NCBI GenBank assembly: GCA_030247885.1
Contig: JAPDRO010000003.1
Span: 62,001 to 126,000 of the forward strand
Origin: Taxawa tesnikishii (nom. ined.)
Lineage: Eukaryota > Ascomycota > Dothideomycetes > Dothideales
Direction of reading: 5' to 3'
Length of the DNA stretch: 64,000 bases
The translations under genes and the position numbers were made by a program. Below the pieces are notes generated by a model. The model had not been told where the DNA came from. It made no database searches and was given only the letters and a program-made list of their open reading frames with translations. Every line of letters starts with the position of its first letter. The stretch's first letter is position 1. This document shows, in pieces, positions 1 to 12,120 of the stretch.

Positions 1-1
1 T

Positions 2-1068
2 ATCGAACTTTCCGGAGGCGCAAGAATTTCTTTCGTCTTCCACGAACTCTACGCAAACGGTGTGAAGGCTGTTGACCCATTCGATCAAGTGAAGGACATC
101 GACATCCGGACCATTCTCTATAACTCTTCCGGATCTGCTCCTGCTCTTTTCGTCGGCACGACTGCTTTTGAGCTTATTGTGAAGCAACAGATCAAGAGAC
201 TCGAGGAGCCAAGTTTGAAATGTGTCTCTTTGGTTTACGACGAGCTTGTGCGGATACTAGGCCAACTTCTCAACAAGCCTCTTTTCAGGAGATATCCCCA
301 GCTGAAGGAGAAACTCCATGCCGTGGTCATCACTTTCTTCAAAAAGGTTATGGACCCAACAAACAAGCTGGTAAAGGATTTGGTTGCAATGGAGGCCTGC
401 TACATCAACACTGGACACCCCGATTTCCTCAATGGCCACCGCGTAGGTTATGCCTCAAATCTCAGGAAATTGAACCGCTAACACATATTCCAGGCTATGG
501 CCATTGTCAACGAGCGCCACAACGCTGCTAAACCCGTGCAGGTGGACCCGAAGACCGGCAAGCCACTGCCCCCTCGCAAGTACCGCCACGTTCCGCAAGC
601 CCATCGCTCGATGGCAACGACACATCATCCGGATTCTTCGGTAGCTTCTTCGCAAGCAAGAACAAGAAGAAGATGGCTGCCATGGAAGCACCGCCGCCGA
701 CTCTCAAGGCCAGCGGTACACTCAGCGAGAAGGAGACTCAGGAAGTCGAAGTCATCAAGTTGCTGATCACTAGCTACTACAACATCGTCAGGCGGACCAT
801 GATCGACATGGTTCCCAAGGCCATCATGTACACCCTCGTTCAGTAAGCCCTTATCTCCTTCCTGCCGGTTTCTCATGCGGAACGCTAATTGATCCATAGG
901 TTCACCAAGGATGAGATGCAACGTGAACTGCTCGAGCAGATGTACCGGACGCAGGAATTCGACAACCTATTGAAGGAGAGCGACTACACCATAAAGAGGC
1001 GAAAAGAGTGCCAGCAGATGGTGGAGAGCCTGAGCAAGGCCAGTGAGATAGTCAGCCAGGTGCAATAA
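2..1068 (+). CDS. vps1: Vps1 dynamin-like GTPase, C-terminal part (partial, one frame break)
   Basis: Partial gene cut by the left window edge; only the middle (stalk) and GTPase-effector parts remain. Vps1 is a large GTPase for vacuolar sorting and peroxisome and endosome fission. Exons are 2-442, 494-842 and 900-1068, with GT-AG introns 443-493 and 843-899. Seen: an exon 1 stretch beginning [16 protein letters not shown], then [10 protein letters not shown] and [10 protein letters not shown] typical of Vps1, then [14 protein letters not shown] and an effector domain ending in [11 protein letters not shown]. Between KPLP and GFFG the frame changes from one register to the next at a run of five C (569-573); adding one base would restore a continuous variable linker. 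This is read as an assembly error, because both sides are perfectly conserved. The gene is convergent with the amylase gene downstream. Confidence 0.93.
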
Positions 1069-1655
1069 GGGCATCGCGAGGCGTGGCGGGTTGCTGACCG
1101 CTTTGTCTGGTATTACATCCTTTACTTTGCGATCACAGACAGAAGGGCATTGTTCTCGTGTGGAGGCATGCGCTTGCTTGAACAGCGAGTGAGATACATG
1201 GGCATGGGAGTGCGAGTTGGTTGCAGGGTGAGGGTAGTGTAAGTGAACACAGAGCTATGATATCCCGTTGATTCACTGCTACCACCTGTTCTATTTAAGG
1301 TGCAAGTCTACATGCTCAGTGATGAAATCTACAGCATTTATGTGGTTTTGGTTCAGCATGGAGCAGATGCAGCCAGAAGATGAGAAAGCGGAGAACATGC
1401 CTGCATGCCCACATCATCAAGTACTGCTGACCAACCCACCGATGAGCGTTAGCGCTGCTCGTGAGCGCAATTGAGACTGCATCAATCGCATGGTTGATAC
1501 TCGATGGTCCTGAGATTACGAGGGCAATGTTTTTGTTATTAGTCTATGTAGCTGTTTATTCTTCAAGGGGGCCGGCAGGAAATCTAAACATCTATCCAAC
1601 CCCATTCAGAAAATCCATCATCAAAGCTATCGCTCTATCCCCCATCCTCTCTGAT
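1069..1655. other. Intergenic region between convergent genes
   Basis: This holds the 3' ends of vps1 and the amylase gene. I see no coding signal, only short open frames without family resemblance. Confidence 0.6.
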
Positions 1656-3466
1656 TTAAAGCGCTGTATTCCCCTGCTCATCCTCCTTCTTCTCCTTCTT
1701 CTGCGCTCCCTTGTAGATATCGCTGTCAAACCCGACTGGAAACCTGTCCCTGCCTTGCGCGTCCTTGTTCACGAAAACCGCCACCGAAGTACCCGGGCAG
1801 CAAAACTCGCCAAAACCGTCATCTCCAATCTTGACCTCCGTCTTCTCCCACTCGAGCACATCGGTCCATGTCTCCCCCTTGTGCTCCTCACCGACAAACA
1901 TCCTGATCTTGCCCGGCTCGGCGTTGCTCATAATGCACGCGAGACCGTCGGGTCGGTCATGAGTGCCGCGACGCACGAAGCCGACAAGATTCGCCTCGTC
2001 GAAATAATCGTTCTGCTCCCCGTATGCGTACAGGTTGCGCGCGAGACAGAGGTCAGGGAGTTTGCCGCCACAGGCTGGGGGTTCGGAGGGCACGCCGCCG
2101 TTTTCGCCATCGCGGCCAAGCATGCCGTACAGGTCGCCGTAGAAGACGCAAGGGTAGCCTTCGGAGCGGAGGAGAATGAGGGAGTAGGCGAGAGGCTTGA
2201 AGAAGCCTTCGATGGGCGTTTCCACGGTTTGACCCGGTTGGGTGTCATGGTTCATGACGACGGTCTGGTGGAAGCGTTAGTTTGTCGCGACACTGCCGGA
2301 GATACATTGACCTTGGAGGATAGGTGAGTTAGAAGGAAGAATACTTACGACAGCGTTGACAGGCTCTGCCTTCACCAGCGTATTGTCAAACACCTTCCTC
2401 AGGTCTGACTTCTCTTGCTTGCCGGCGTTGGAGAAGTTGTACAGTAGCGGCGAGTCGTACAGACTGAACTCGCGGTTCATCTCGGCCAACCAATCAGTCA
2501 TCGTCTTGACCTCACCGACCCAGAACTCGCCGACGATGAACACGTCCTCGCCAGATTCCTTCCGGATGTAGTCAACCCACTCCTTCGTAAATCGCCCGCT
2601 GAAGTGCTGCACGGCGTCCAATCTGAATCCCTTTAGGCCGACCTCCTTCGTGATCCAGGCTCCCCAGTTCTTCACGTCGTTCTCGACTTCCTCGTGCGAG
2701 TAGTCGAGGTCTGCGAACATCATGAAGTCGGCATTGCCTTGCTCGTCATCGACGCTTTCGGACCATCCCTTGTTCTCTCCCTGGATCCTGAAGATAGCCT
2801 TCTTTCCGGTCGCAGCATCGTAGTCGACGCCGCTGAAGTGATACCAATGGTATTTCTGCTTGGAGTATTTGTCGCCGCGGCCGGGGAAGTCGAAGCCAAC
2901 CCAGGCCTGGATTTCTTGTTCGCCTGAAGTCACCTTGTTGCGATCTGGTAGAGTGTTAGGCGTGGTTCTGCAATTGATGTGGCCGGAGACATGTACCACT
3001 TTCGTCGACCTCGACAACTTTGACCTTCTCCTTCTTGTCCGCAGCAGCCTTGTGGTTCAGGACGGCATCCCAGTATAGCCCAACACCCAGCTCTTTGCCC
3101 TTCTTCGACAGGTTCAGCAATTCCTCCTTGCTTCCCCACTTGGTGCGTGTTGTGCCCTTCTGATCAAATTCGCCGAGGTCGTACAGGTCGTAAATATCGT
3201 AGCCGACACCCTGGGCATGTCAGCTCAATGTGTCCATGACTCGGTACAAGAAGGCGTGGAGAAAGGAGAAAGGAGTATAGCATTACTTCGGGAGAGCTGG
3301 CCTTGCATCCCGGCGGTAACCAGATGTTGGAGATGCCAATGCCTTTCAAGTCCTTCAGAGCACCAGTAAGACGCTCGTAGTGCTTGCCGTCGCCCAGAGC
3401 GTTCCATTCGTAGCCCTGTAGCAGGGTTCCGTTTTCCGGGGTTGGCTTCTTCTCGTCGCTACCCAT
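1656..3466 (-). CDS. Intracellular alpha-amylase, GH13 family
   Basis: About 532 residues in four exons: 3466-3287, 3210-2997, 2944-2349 and 2264-1656, with introns 3211-3286, 2945-2996 and 2265-2348, all GT-AG and in phase. No signal peptide is visible: the protein opens MGSDEKKPTPENGTLLQGYE, so it fits the fungal intracellular GH13 alpha-amylases rather than secreted ones. The retaining catalytic set is present: nucleophile Asp in GFRLDAVQHF, acid/base Glu in IVGEFW, and transition-state Asp in MNHDTQ. The family hydrolyses internal alpha-1,4 bonds of glycogen or starch. An in-frame ATG lies 16 codons upstream (3514), but the chosen start matches the family better. C-terminal region is Lys/Glu rich (KKEKKEDEQ). 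The gene reads towards vps1 and shares its upstream region with the 3' end of the SPX-EXS gene. Confidence 0.9.
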
Positions 3467-3804
3467 GTTGAACAGATCCTGCAGAAATGCAAGCAAAGTA
3501 GATATACAATGCAAAAAAAGGAAAACGAAGGGAAGGGAAGGAGCGCGAAGACGGAAGGGTATGCGTTTTTATGTGCTACAAACAGCGCCCACCTCCGTCC
3601 GCTTGGACCATGAAAACAAGGATGCGCGCCCCCACGTGGGTGAACGTGCACGCGCCATGTGCGTCAGCGGCTCTGCGACAAGGGGTTGAGCTTCCGGCGA
3701 GGCCGCCGGGAGATCGTCATCGATTGCCGGCGTCAACTCCAAGTGCCGCTAGTTTCGGATACTGCCGAATGTGGCGCGGCTTCCAGTTCGCTCTTTACAC
3801 CGTC

Positions 3805-3834
3805 CCTCAGCCTCAGCCTCAGCCTCAGCCTCAG
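3805..3834. repeat. CCTCAG hexanucleotide tandem repeat
   Basis: Five perfect copies of a 6-base unit lie just past the stop codon of the SPX-EXS gene, probably in its 3' untranslated region and in the amylase promoter. Confidence 0.85.
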
Positions 3835-3842
3835 CCACGGCC

Positions 3843-6800
3843 TCACATCTGGCCTGCTCTATCCAACGCGTCTTGGGCATGCGATATATCCATCGTGCTC
3901 TGCATGTGCCGTTCCTCGTCCCTGGCCTGGTCTTGTACCTCCTCTCCTCTAGCCGCGCCAGACGGTGCCGTGTCCATCTCATCTGCATGCCCATGTGGGA
4001 CTTGCACTCGTTCTTGTTCGGGCGCCTCTTCCGCCTCAGCTTCACTTTCATCCGACTCCGCATCTCTATCATCGTCCTCGACAGCTTTGCCAACTTCAGG
4101 CCGCCTCCTGCGCTCGAAGTCTTGTGCATGTGCAAGATGCATATAGGTGCCGACCCTTCCAAGTGTTCGCAAGAATGGGTTCGGCGAATCGGCGGCGAAA
4201 TCGCGTCTGCGTTGCCGCAAGGAACCGGCTGAAGTTCGGGAGGGGCCACGTTCGAGGTCGGTAGCTGTTGTGCCCATGACGGGTGGCGTGTTTGCGTGCT
4301 GCGCGTCCGACCCTTGTTCTGTTGATGAACGCGCGATGCCGCCAGGACGTGGCTCGCGAGGGGAGCCATCGGCAGGTGTAGATTCGTCCGAATGGACATC
4401 GTACGGAAGTGGAACGTCCCTTGATGCTCGGAAGCGGCCGACACTGTGACGATATATTAGCACTGTTTAACCTGTGAGAACCTGAATGCATGATACTTGG
4501 TGCAGTGCTCGTTTTCGACACGGAACACGATCCATACACCACGTCGACAAGCCTCAGAGAGGGCAACGAAAAACGAGACAACATTTGAGTGTTGCATGTC
4601 GTTCGCATAAATGACATAGAAGATCCAATTGAACCTGATGATAGGGTCGATGAGCATCGCACCGTAATACCACCAAGGGTTCTTGTAAGCAAGCGTTTGA
4701 CGAAGGAAGGGACGTTTGGCGTAGGGATCCAGTAGACCTAAACATGGTCAGTTTGGACAGTTTCCGTTGACAGTACTGCGCGACTTACTCCAATCCATGA
4801 CAACATCCCAAATGCCTGCGATCACCTGTCAGAACAGACGAAGATCATCTACTCCAAGACGACTTACTTGTATATATGGAATTGACGGTAGCGCAGAAGA
4901 TAAAAAAGCTTCGAGTTGGTGTGTCTTGTCCAATCGCCACAGACTCAAACTCATGTACATGCAGATCGTAGCGATGTATTTGCCGCAGTTGACGAGATGA
5001 GGGAACACGTTCCGCGTGTCGTAGTAACGACGAAGGCACTGCAATGCTCGCCATACTCCCGGCAAGGCGCTGAAGAAGCCGAGGAGTCTTGAATGCGACG
5101 AGTTGCACATTGGTGGGTTGCTCCAGCCTTGAGCGTAGAGGCAGAAGAAGAGTTCGATGTTCTGTGATGATGTTAATAGCGGACTTGTCCCCTAACATCC
5201 ATGTACTTACACCCATAGCATATGTAAGCGAGCAAAACATATCTCCAAGGAAGAAATCGCGGAACTCGACAGGGTATAGACCAGCAAAAACAACCTCCAC
5301 TGCGCATGGTCAGTATCACGCAACGGCAGCTCTCATGCGGACCACTTACATTAGAGTATAGGAACCAGAAACGGCTGCGGTGGTAAAGCAGAGGCAACGG
5401 ATTCAGTACGACAAACGCTGAAGCAGCGATGAGAACGGCCGGCCAGTACAGGTACATGGTCTTCCCGCCGACTTCAGTGTAGTTGAGCCAGAGAGTAAGG
5501 CCGAAGACGAACCACAACAGACAAGGAACCTGGAGCTGTCAGTAAAGGTCAACTGATCTTCAGCGATATCCTGGCGTACCTCGCACAGCTGCCTCCAATC
5601 GAGATGGTGACGGGTATCGAACTCGAACACAAATGCATAGTTGACTTTGGCTCTACCCCACACGCGGCAAGCCAGGCAGAAGAAAAGCATGAGAAGAAGC
5701 ATCATCAAGTAACCTCCGTAGATCTGGAATAGTCAGTTGGACTCGTGGTATCGCAAGAACGGGGTGACGAGAAACATACCTGCATCAGATAGCTGGTATG
5801 CGTACTGGTAACTGCATCAGGATGGTAGAGTAGCTCCGCGCCATACGTGAGACCCTCAATGCCAAACACGGAGCCAGCAGCAAACAGCAAGCCATTTCGA
5901 AACACTGAAGCAGTGTAATCGCCGGCCCTTGCAATTTTCGCGCGTAGTTTTCCAACGGCTATCTTATGGTTTCCTCGCTCGAAGTATCGGGCATAAAGGT
6001 CTTCAACGGCCTGAAGGTGTCCATCAAGAACCTCACTCCTAACGAAGTAAGCCTTGTTGACTTTCTCGGCCATGTATCTGCCGGACGGACGAGCGTTGAC
6101 GGTCTTGTCGAACTTCTTGTTGATCTTCCGAAATGCTGTCCGGTTGAGCAGGGCATAAGACTTGAGCAATTCCAAGCCTCGATAGTACTCCGCAAGTGCG
6201 ATCTTCAATTTGCGCTTCGCGGTCCGGTAAGGAACTTCATGCGATCCTGGTCTTAGGATGTAGTCGCGCTCCTCATCCATGGCTCTAGGTCCTGAAGGGG
6301 TACCAAGCTCTTTCATGGCTTGCGACGTCTTTCCTACTCGCCCAGGCTTTGCTCGCTCGAACGGGCGTGCAACGTCGGCAAGCCAAGGTGCGCTCAGTGA
6401 GCGCTGCTTCCTGCCACCCAGGATTGGTGTGCGTTCATTGACCCTATCCGGGGAAAGTAGAGCATCGGAAGAGCGTTTCGTGCTTTGCGATTGATGCTTC
6501 AGCTGAGCAGTTTGCGAAGCCATAATTTCTTCCAAACGTCGATCCCGCATGATATGCAGTTGCTCCCGCAAGACCTTCAGCCGCTCTGTGGCTTCGTCCT
6601 CCTTCGACTTGTAGAAGTCTTCAATTTTCTCCATTTCCCTATCCAGAAACATGAAGAATTCGGCTTGCCGGAAGTCAACTTCTCTGTATGCGTCCATGGC
6701 GATGTCGTCCTGGGAAGGGGCGTTCTGGTGGCGTCCTCCTAACGACATCATCCTTTTCACCAACGGCCTTGCGTCTTGCGTTCCAGGCATTGAATTGACG

Positions 6801-7616
6801 CGTTTTGGCTGGAATATGCTGCGATACCGTGGCGCTAGTGAATGCTTCGTCTTGCCCACCTCGAAAGCATTACCTGAGTGATCTCCATTTGGGCGTGTGG
6901 GCGTGCGTGACAAGTCTGGGGATTTTGGACTAGATGGCCGAGAGTACGATCGCGGTCGGGACATCGAATCATCGTTGATGTCTTCCGGGTCCATAGCGGG
7001 CGCTGGTAGTTTCAGTGAAGGTGCGTTGTCACGCGCTTGGCGTAGCGTAGGGCTGTCCTGGGGTGGACTTCCAATAATGCTGCCGTATCTTGTCATTCCC
7101 TGTCGGTCCATTCGTCCAACATTCAAGGGCTCTCTTTCATTCAGTATGGGCTTGTTTACGGCCAGCGCTTGCGACCTTGGCGCTCTGTCCCCATCTCCTT
7201 CCTCGGCGATGGTGTTTGGAGCATCTTCCCATGTCGTGGTGGTTCTTGCATGAGGGGCTCCGCTGCTGTCCAATCCTCCTCCAATCTGCTGTCCGGATCT
7301 GTTGATGAACGAATACACGGGCGCGGTACGAAATGGCGAGGTTGAAAAAGGCGCTGGCGCTTTTCGAGTCCGGGTCGGGCTTTGTGGACTGCGATCAACG
7401 TTGCGAATGGCGCGAGCGACTGCTTTGAGCTTTTTCTTGCCAAGCTGGAAATTGCATTAGCATCAAACTTGCCATCGAGTGGAACATAGCGTGCTGACCT
7501 TGTAATCCAGATATTTGGCCCTCCATTCAGGCACGAGGTCGTGTTCTAGTTCCCTTTCCCTAGTCAACGACAGCCTGCTGCGAACGTGATGACAGCGCTT
7601 ACTTGGCGAATTTCAT
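3843..7616 (-). CDS. SPX-EXS domain membrane protein (Syg1/XPR1 type, one frame break)
   Basis: About 1100 residues. Ten exons with nine introns: 7560-7602, 7445-7498, 5724-5779, 5530-5579, 5295-5349, 5162-5210, 4816-4867, 4738-4788 and 4444-4496. The first exon codes only MKFAK, the classic SPX start, followed by ERELEHDLVPEWRAKYLDY. SPX helices recur near residues 260-450 (VDFRQAEFFMFLDREMEKIE; YYRGLELLKSYALLNRTAF). Several hydrophobic segments and the EXS signature follow (GLYPVEFRDFFLGDMFCSLT; LRRYYDTRNVFPHLVNCGKY; FRASRDVPLPYD). SPX binds inositol pyrophosphates; EXS proteins export or signal phosphate. The C-terminal about 170 residues are acidic and low-complexity. Frame is lost once in the EXS domain at a run of six A on the plus strand (4902-4907), between HQLEAF and FIFCAT; one missing base explains it. 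Confidence 0.9.
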
Positions 7617-8576
7617 GGTGCGAGTAACATAGGTAAGCCTCTTTCGCACATTGCGCTTGTGGAAAGAAAGGTTCTGCTAGGGGGTTGGGTCTACCGTGGA
7701 GGCTGTCTGACCTCAATTGTCTCCAGTCCATGGCGCGCTTCAGCTTCCCCGCGTGATGCAATTTTCTCCTTGGCAACAGGACGGTATGAACGTTTTTTTC
7801 CTCTTGAGCATCTGCACCAGGGTCATTGTACCAATAGCATATATCGATTGAGGCACGAGCAAACGTCCCTTGCAGAGATCAAAATAGGGCGGGTCAGTTG
7901 CAGGGACCTGGCTCGGTCGATGTTGTGGAAGAGAACTTGATGATCTCCAGCAGGGTGCCTTCAGTACAACAACGTCCCCGCATTACCACGGATGAAACAA
8001 TCCCGTTCCACCTCCGTGTACAAGCGTGTGGATGTAACGTAAAGTAACGCACTGTATGTACATGTCTTTGACGGCATGCATTGCCCACATCTAGAAGAAG
8101 TGGACTGTGGTATATCTCGCAACCAACGATCGTACAACACTGTTGCAGGTCGAGGTCTCTGTGACATTAGACTTGGTCTTGCTTTGCTACCCGGCCGGCC
8201 TCATACACCACTGACATGAGGGCTAGCGGAGCAAAGCCTAGTTCCAGACTTACGATGCGTATATTGGGCTCGAAGCGTTGTTGTTGCTCTTCGAAAGACA
8301 ATTGTTCGGTTGTGTAGCCGGGTCAGGAGGAAGACACCATCGTCTTGTATGGATTTCCTCACAGCACCAGGCATCGTATTACTCACGCTAACAGTCACTT
8401 GTTGGAACGAAAGCAGGGAGCCTGTCATGTTGGTGGTATCATGGTTTCATTGATTCATCGAGCTGTCTGACTACCCGAGCAGACACTTCATGTTATATTC
8501 TTTTCTGGAGCGAATTCCCGGCGAGCCTATGGTTCTCGTCCATATCCCTATGCTCCTTCGTGCACTGACGCCTACT
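7617..8576. other. Intergenic, no gene seen
   Basis: This is the upstream region of the SPX-EXS gene and the 3' side of the CipC gene. I find no conserved protein, RNA or repeat in it. Confidence 0.5.
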
Positions 8577-9079
8577 CTAGTAGTCGTTGCCGAACTGCCG
8601 TTGGATCCTGTCTGGTGGGCCATACTGGTTGGGGTCGTACTGGTCGTACTGGCCGTAGTGCTCGTCGTACATGTCTGGGGTGAAATTTAGCCTAGCTCTC
8701 CTTGAGAGATGAGATGGATGGGGACTTACTCTCAGCGTTACGCTTGGCCTCGCGCTTAGCCTTCTCCCTGTCGACGAAGTCCTCGCCCTTGGTCTCAGCG
8801 AGCTTGTCAACCTCAGCTGCAGCGAAGCCAGCCAGGAGCTCCTTAGCGAAGGCGTGCTCGACTGGCTTGCCTGGAAGAGTGTAAGCAATGTAGTGGAGGC
8901 TTGCGAAATGGATTGAAAGCCTTACCCTCCTTACGCTGGTGATCCTCGAAAGCCTTGAAGCCGGCGAAGGCAGCACCGCCAGCAATCACCTCGTGGCCGA
9001 GGGAAGACTGGTTCTGGTCATCATCGTTGTTGTAGACCTGATTGTAGGCGTCGTGAGAGTCGCCCCAGCCGAAGACCAT
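8577..9079 (-). CDS. cipC: CipC-like stress-induced protein
   Basis: About 130 residues in three exons: 9079-8926, 8870-8730 and 8674-8577, with introns 8871-8925 and 8675-8729. The N-terminus MVFGWGDSHDAYNQVYN, the glycine-rich GHEVIAGGAAFAGFKAFEDH, the HAFAKELLAGFAAAEVDKL stretch and the tail QYDQYDPNQYGPP are those of the CipC family, small soluble fungal proteins first named for induction by concanamycin A and often strongly induced by stress or in hyphae. Molecular function is unknown. A second, upstream in-frame run to 9445 is open but unlike the family, so the MVFGWG start is used. The long tract upstream (9080-9400) is the likely promoter. Confidence 0.88.
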
Positions 9080-9730
9080 TCTGACGGTGTTGAGTTGTTG
9101 TAGTGAAGAGGATTTGTTTTTGGGTAGTTGATTGATGAGGTTGCAGGCGAGATTAAATGATGAGTTTGAAAGCAATTGAGCAGGAGAAGAGAGGTTTATA
9201 TGCCCTGCAGCAAGCTTAAAGGTGTCCCTCACTGGCAACTGCCCCACCAACAACACGTAGCTGCTCCTCACCTGCCATGACGCAAGCTCAGCTTTCAGGG
9301 CCATGCATGCACGAAGGACGACTGGCTCAGCGGTCCAGACCCCTGTGTCGAAAGCGCCGCGATCTACGCATGCTGAAACCGAAATTGACGCCATGTTTAA
9401 TTTTGGATCTTGGATAAAACGCAGAAACTTGGACACGTGAAGCACTCGGCGTGAACATCACAGTTGTCACAGCCACAACACGGACACAACTGACGTGTCT
9501 GGCTTGAAAGAAGCAGTGTTTATCCGCTTCTCGCGGCTACGATATCCCCACATATTCGTCGGCCAAGCAGCCAAGACGGTTCCTGAACAAGATTTCTTGG
9601 ATTCTGTTGCTTGACGCCCTCGCCTACGCTTGGCTGGCGTTGACCGCACTTCCGCTCTTAGCGACAGCCAGCATCCAACGAACGAACGGACGGTCGGTCT
9701 GATTTAGCATCTGTACCTGCCTATTCCGAC

Positions 9731-9775
9731 ACAAGCACAAGCACAAGCACCAGCACAAGCACGAGCATAAGCACA
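9731..9775. repeat. ACAAGC-type hexanucleotide repeat
   Basis: About seven to eight imperfect 6-base units (ACAAGC, CCAGCA, GAGCAT variants) sit roughly 25 bases before the start codon of the hydrolase gene at 9799, so they probably lie in its 5' untranslated region. Confidence 0.75.
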
Positions 9776-9798
9776 GCCTCGCCCGCTCACCTGATACC

Positions 9799-10752
9799 AT
9801 GCCTCGTCTGCCAAAAGCAAGCGACTTTCCGTCTTCCTTGACGCTGACCATAACGCCACGTAAGTTGCGAGCTTGCTGCACGAGCCTTCTTGCATCATCC
9901 CGTTTATGTGCAGTCGCCTCTTGGGTCAATCGCCCTGGAGACACTACACCATCGCTCAACGTGCAAAAGATGATCTAGGAGCCATTGTCAGCGAATGACG
10001 CCTGACCGGGATACTGACGGCTGGTAGCACCCGACTCCAAGCCACCCACCAATGTCCTCATACTCTTCCACGGCATGGGTGATAGCCACGTCCCTTTCGC
10101 GAGACTCGGGGAGCAAATGAAGCTGCCAGAGACAGCATGCATTGCCATCAAAGGACCAAATGCCCTACCCTTTGCCGATGATGGCTTCCACTGGTGTGAA
10201 GATGTTATATTCGATAATTCTATGAGCACCTTGGATCCAGACGGCGGCTTCCAAGGCACCACTCATCTTATAGCTACGGAGATCGTTCAGAAGGGCTTGG
10301 TTGACGCCTGTGGCTACCAGCCGCGAGACATCATGCTCTTCGGCATGGGTCAAGGAGGCATGCTGGCTCTCAACATAGCAGGTAAGCACGCGCTGTCCCC
10401 GTTGCTGAACGGCCACCCTAACATGCTTCGCCACACAGCAGCAAATAAAACTCAAGAGTACAGCGGCGTTGTGAGCGTTGGCGGCCCGTTGCCAAATGAG
10501 GCGCCTGCTTCGTTGCATCCTAAAAGCAAGACTCCTGTCCTCGTTGCCTACGGTGCGGACAGCAAGTGGGTTAACTCCTCATCCGAAGACAAGATCAAAA
10601 GAGTCTTCGAGCACGTGCAGTTGAGTAAATACCGGAGACCGGGAGACACAATGCCAAAGGACCGTGACGAGATGCTACCCATCATGCAATTCTTCGCTCG
10701 CCGTCTCAAGAGCACCGCCGGTGTCCCAAAGGGAGCTATTCCGCTGAGTTGA
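9799..10752 (+). CDS. Alpha/beta hydrolase of the phospholipase/carboxylesterase type, Gln at the nucleophile position
   Basis: About 242 residues in three exons: 9799-9859, 10028-10381 and 10439-10752. The first intron is 168 nt. The second (10382-10438, GTAAGC to CACAG) is 57 nt, a multiple of three without stops, so the frame stays open across it and an automatic caller could miss it. Splicing it out gives LALNIAAANKTQEYSG, which is the continuous helix expected after the nucleophile elbow. The fold is that of acyl-protein thioesterase/carboxylesterase relatives: LILFHGMGDSHVPF near residue 30, then FGMGQGGM near 127. The elbow reads G-M-G-Q-G where active enzymes have G-x-S-x-G, so the catalytic Ser is replaced by Gln. 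It could be a non-catalytic binder or use an unusual mechanism. No signal peptide is seen. Confidence 0.8.
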
Positions 10753-11932
10753 AGCGTCAATGAAAGCCGAGTCATACATGGTGACCGATGAATCAACGTT
10801 GGATGTCAGTGTTCTCAACAGAGTCAGTACTGAGAGCCGACCGCCTACCACGATGTGTCCTTACGAGAACGCTCTGCGGATTGAGTCGATGAGTGCGCCA
10901 TAGGACTGCTCTTTTGTTAGTAGCCTTTTCAAAGGGCCCCTCATCCCTCCCCTTCAACAATCAACGCATCGTTTTAACAAGTGATGGGAACCTACTATGA
11001 TCGGAAATCATTTGCAGTGAGTCCAGATTCGTTATTATCAGGACACCATCGAGGGCAGATGAGACCCACACGTATCTTATCCGGAGTCGAGCTCATCTGC
11101 AGCAGGCGCGGTACGGTCGCCACAGGCAAGGCTTTCCATGTTGGCAACCGAAGAGTAAAGTTGCTCGACAAACAAGGTCTGTTGCTCCATGGACTCCTAC
11201 TACCGTTTTCTGTTGCTTTTCTGTGGAAAGTTTATTGAACCTGTTTGCCCCTTGAACCTACGTAAACGTCCGCGCATCCGCGGACAATTCCGATCCCCAT
11301 TTTCCAACTCCGTACTCGAAAACGTCTTGTTGGTACCCCAGGACCACACCACCGGAAGTCAACGCACAGTCAATCATGCCTCAACCAGTCAACAACCGCA
11401 CATCCAGTTATACCAGCACAGTCACTTACCCGTCGGACTTGCCCCCTACAAGCGTGACATGAACCTCCGGGTACCGCTGCACTTCACCGGAGATGCCTGC
11501 AGCGACACGCGATCCGTACACGTCAAGGACAAGGCCGTCAAAGAACGTACCAAGGCCCCCAAGACGAAGCATGCCAATTCCTAGAATCCCTTGGCGTCAG
11601 TGGCGCCGCGACTTGGGTCATGTGTAAGGCCACCACCGCTCACAACATCCATTGTAACGACCGCTGTTTCCGCAGAGGACGGCTTGAGAAGTCACGTGTG
11701 CGGAGTCCACTTTTCTCACTGTCCTTTCGGGTTTCCGCCATGTGATCAGATGGCACGACATCCACGAACCGATCAAAGAGATGGCAGAACGACATCACCC
11801 CAACATGAAGGGGTTTCCGGATCAGGTGGACCGTCCGAAGGTATATCTGGCCTGACGGACACGACAGCGATATCGAGTATGACCGTTGACCGTTATCGCC
11901 TTCTCCACCGAGAATTGAAAGCGAACAGCGAG

Positions 11933-12070
11933 TGAAGCCAACGGAAGCCTTACTGGAGCCTGACTCGAGCTAGAATGAAGCCGAAGTCAAATCGCAGTAA
12001 GGCTCGAGTAAGTTTCGAAGTAAGGCTCAAATGAAGCCCAAATGAGGCTACAGTGAAGTCTATATGTGAA
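11933..12070. repeat. Degenerate 11-bp minisatellite (AGTAAGGCTCG/AGTGAAGCCCA type)
   Basis: About a dozen imperfect units with spacing of 11-12 bases, best seen as AGTAAGGCTCG, AGTAAGTTTCGA, AGTAAGGCTCAA and ATGAAGCCCAA in a row. Similar arrays occur at about 55725-55818 (same strand) and 53625-53692 (opposite strand). Confidence 0.6.
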
Positions 12071-12120
12071 GTATCGAAGCATTTCACGGCATGTGCACTC
12101 TCAAACATCAACCTCAGGCA

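Noticed and set aside
1461-2327. 288-codon plus-strand open frame over the amylase gene
   Set aside because: Antisense to amylase exons and crosses its intron; no family features.
3571-4264. Several plus-strand frames with Ser/Cys-rich products
   Set aside because: Shadows of the acidic C-terminal exon of the SPX-EXS gene.
11591-11935. 114-codon plus-strand frame
   Set aside because: No ATG start and no conserved feature; ends at the border of the minisatellite.
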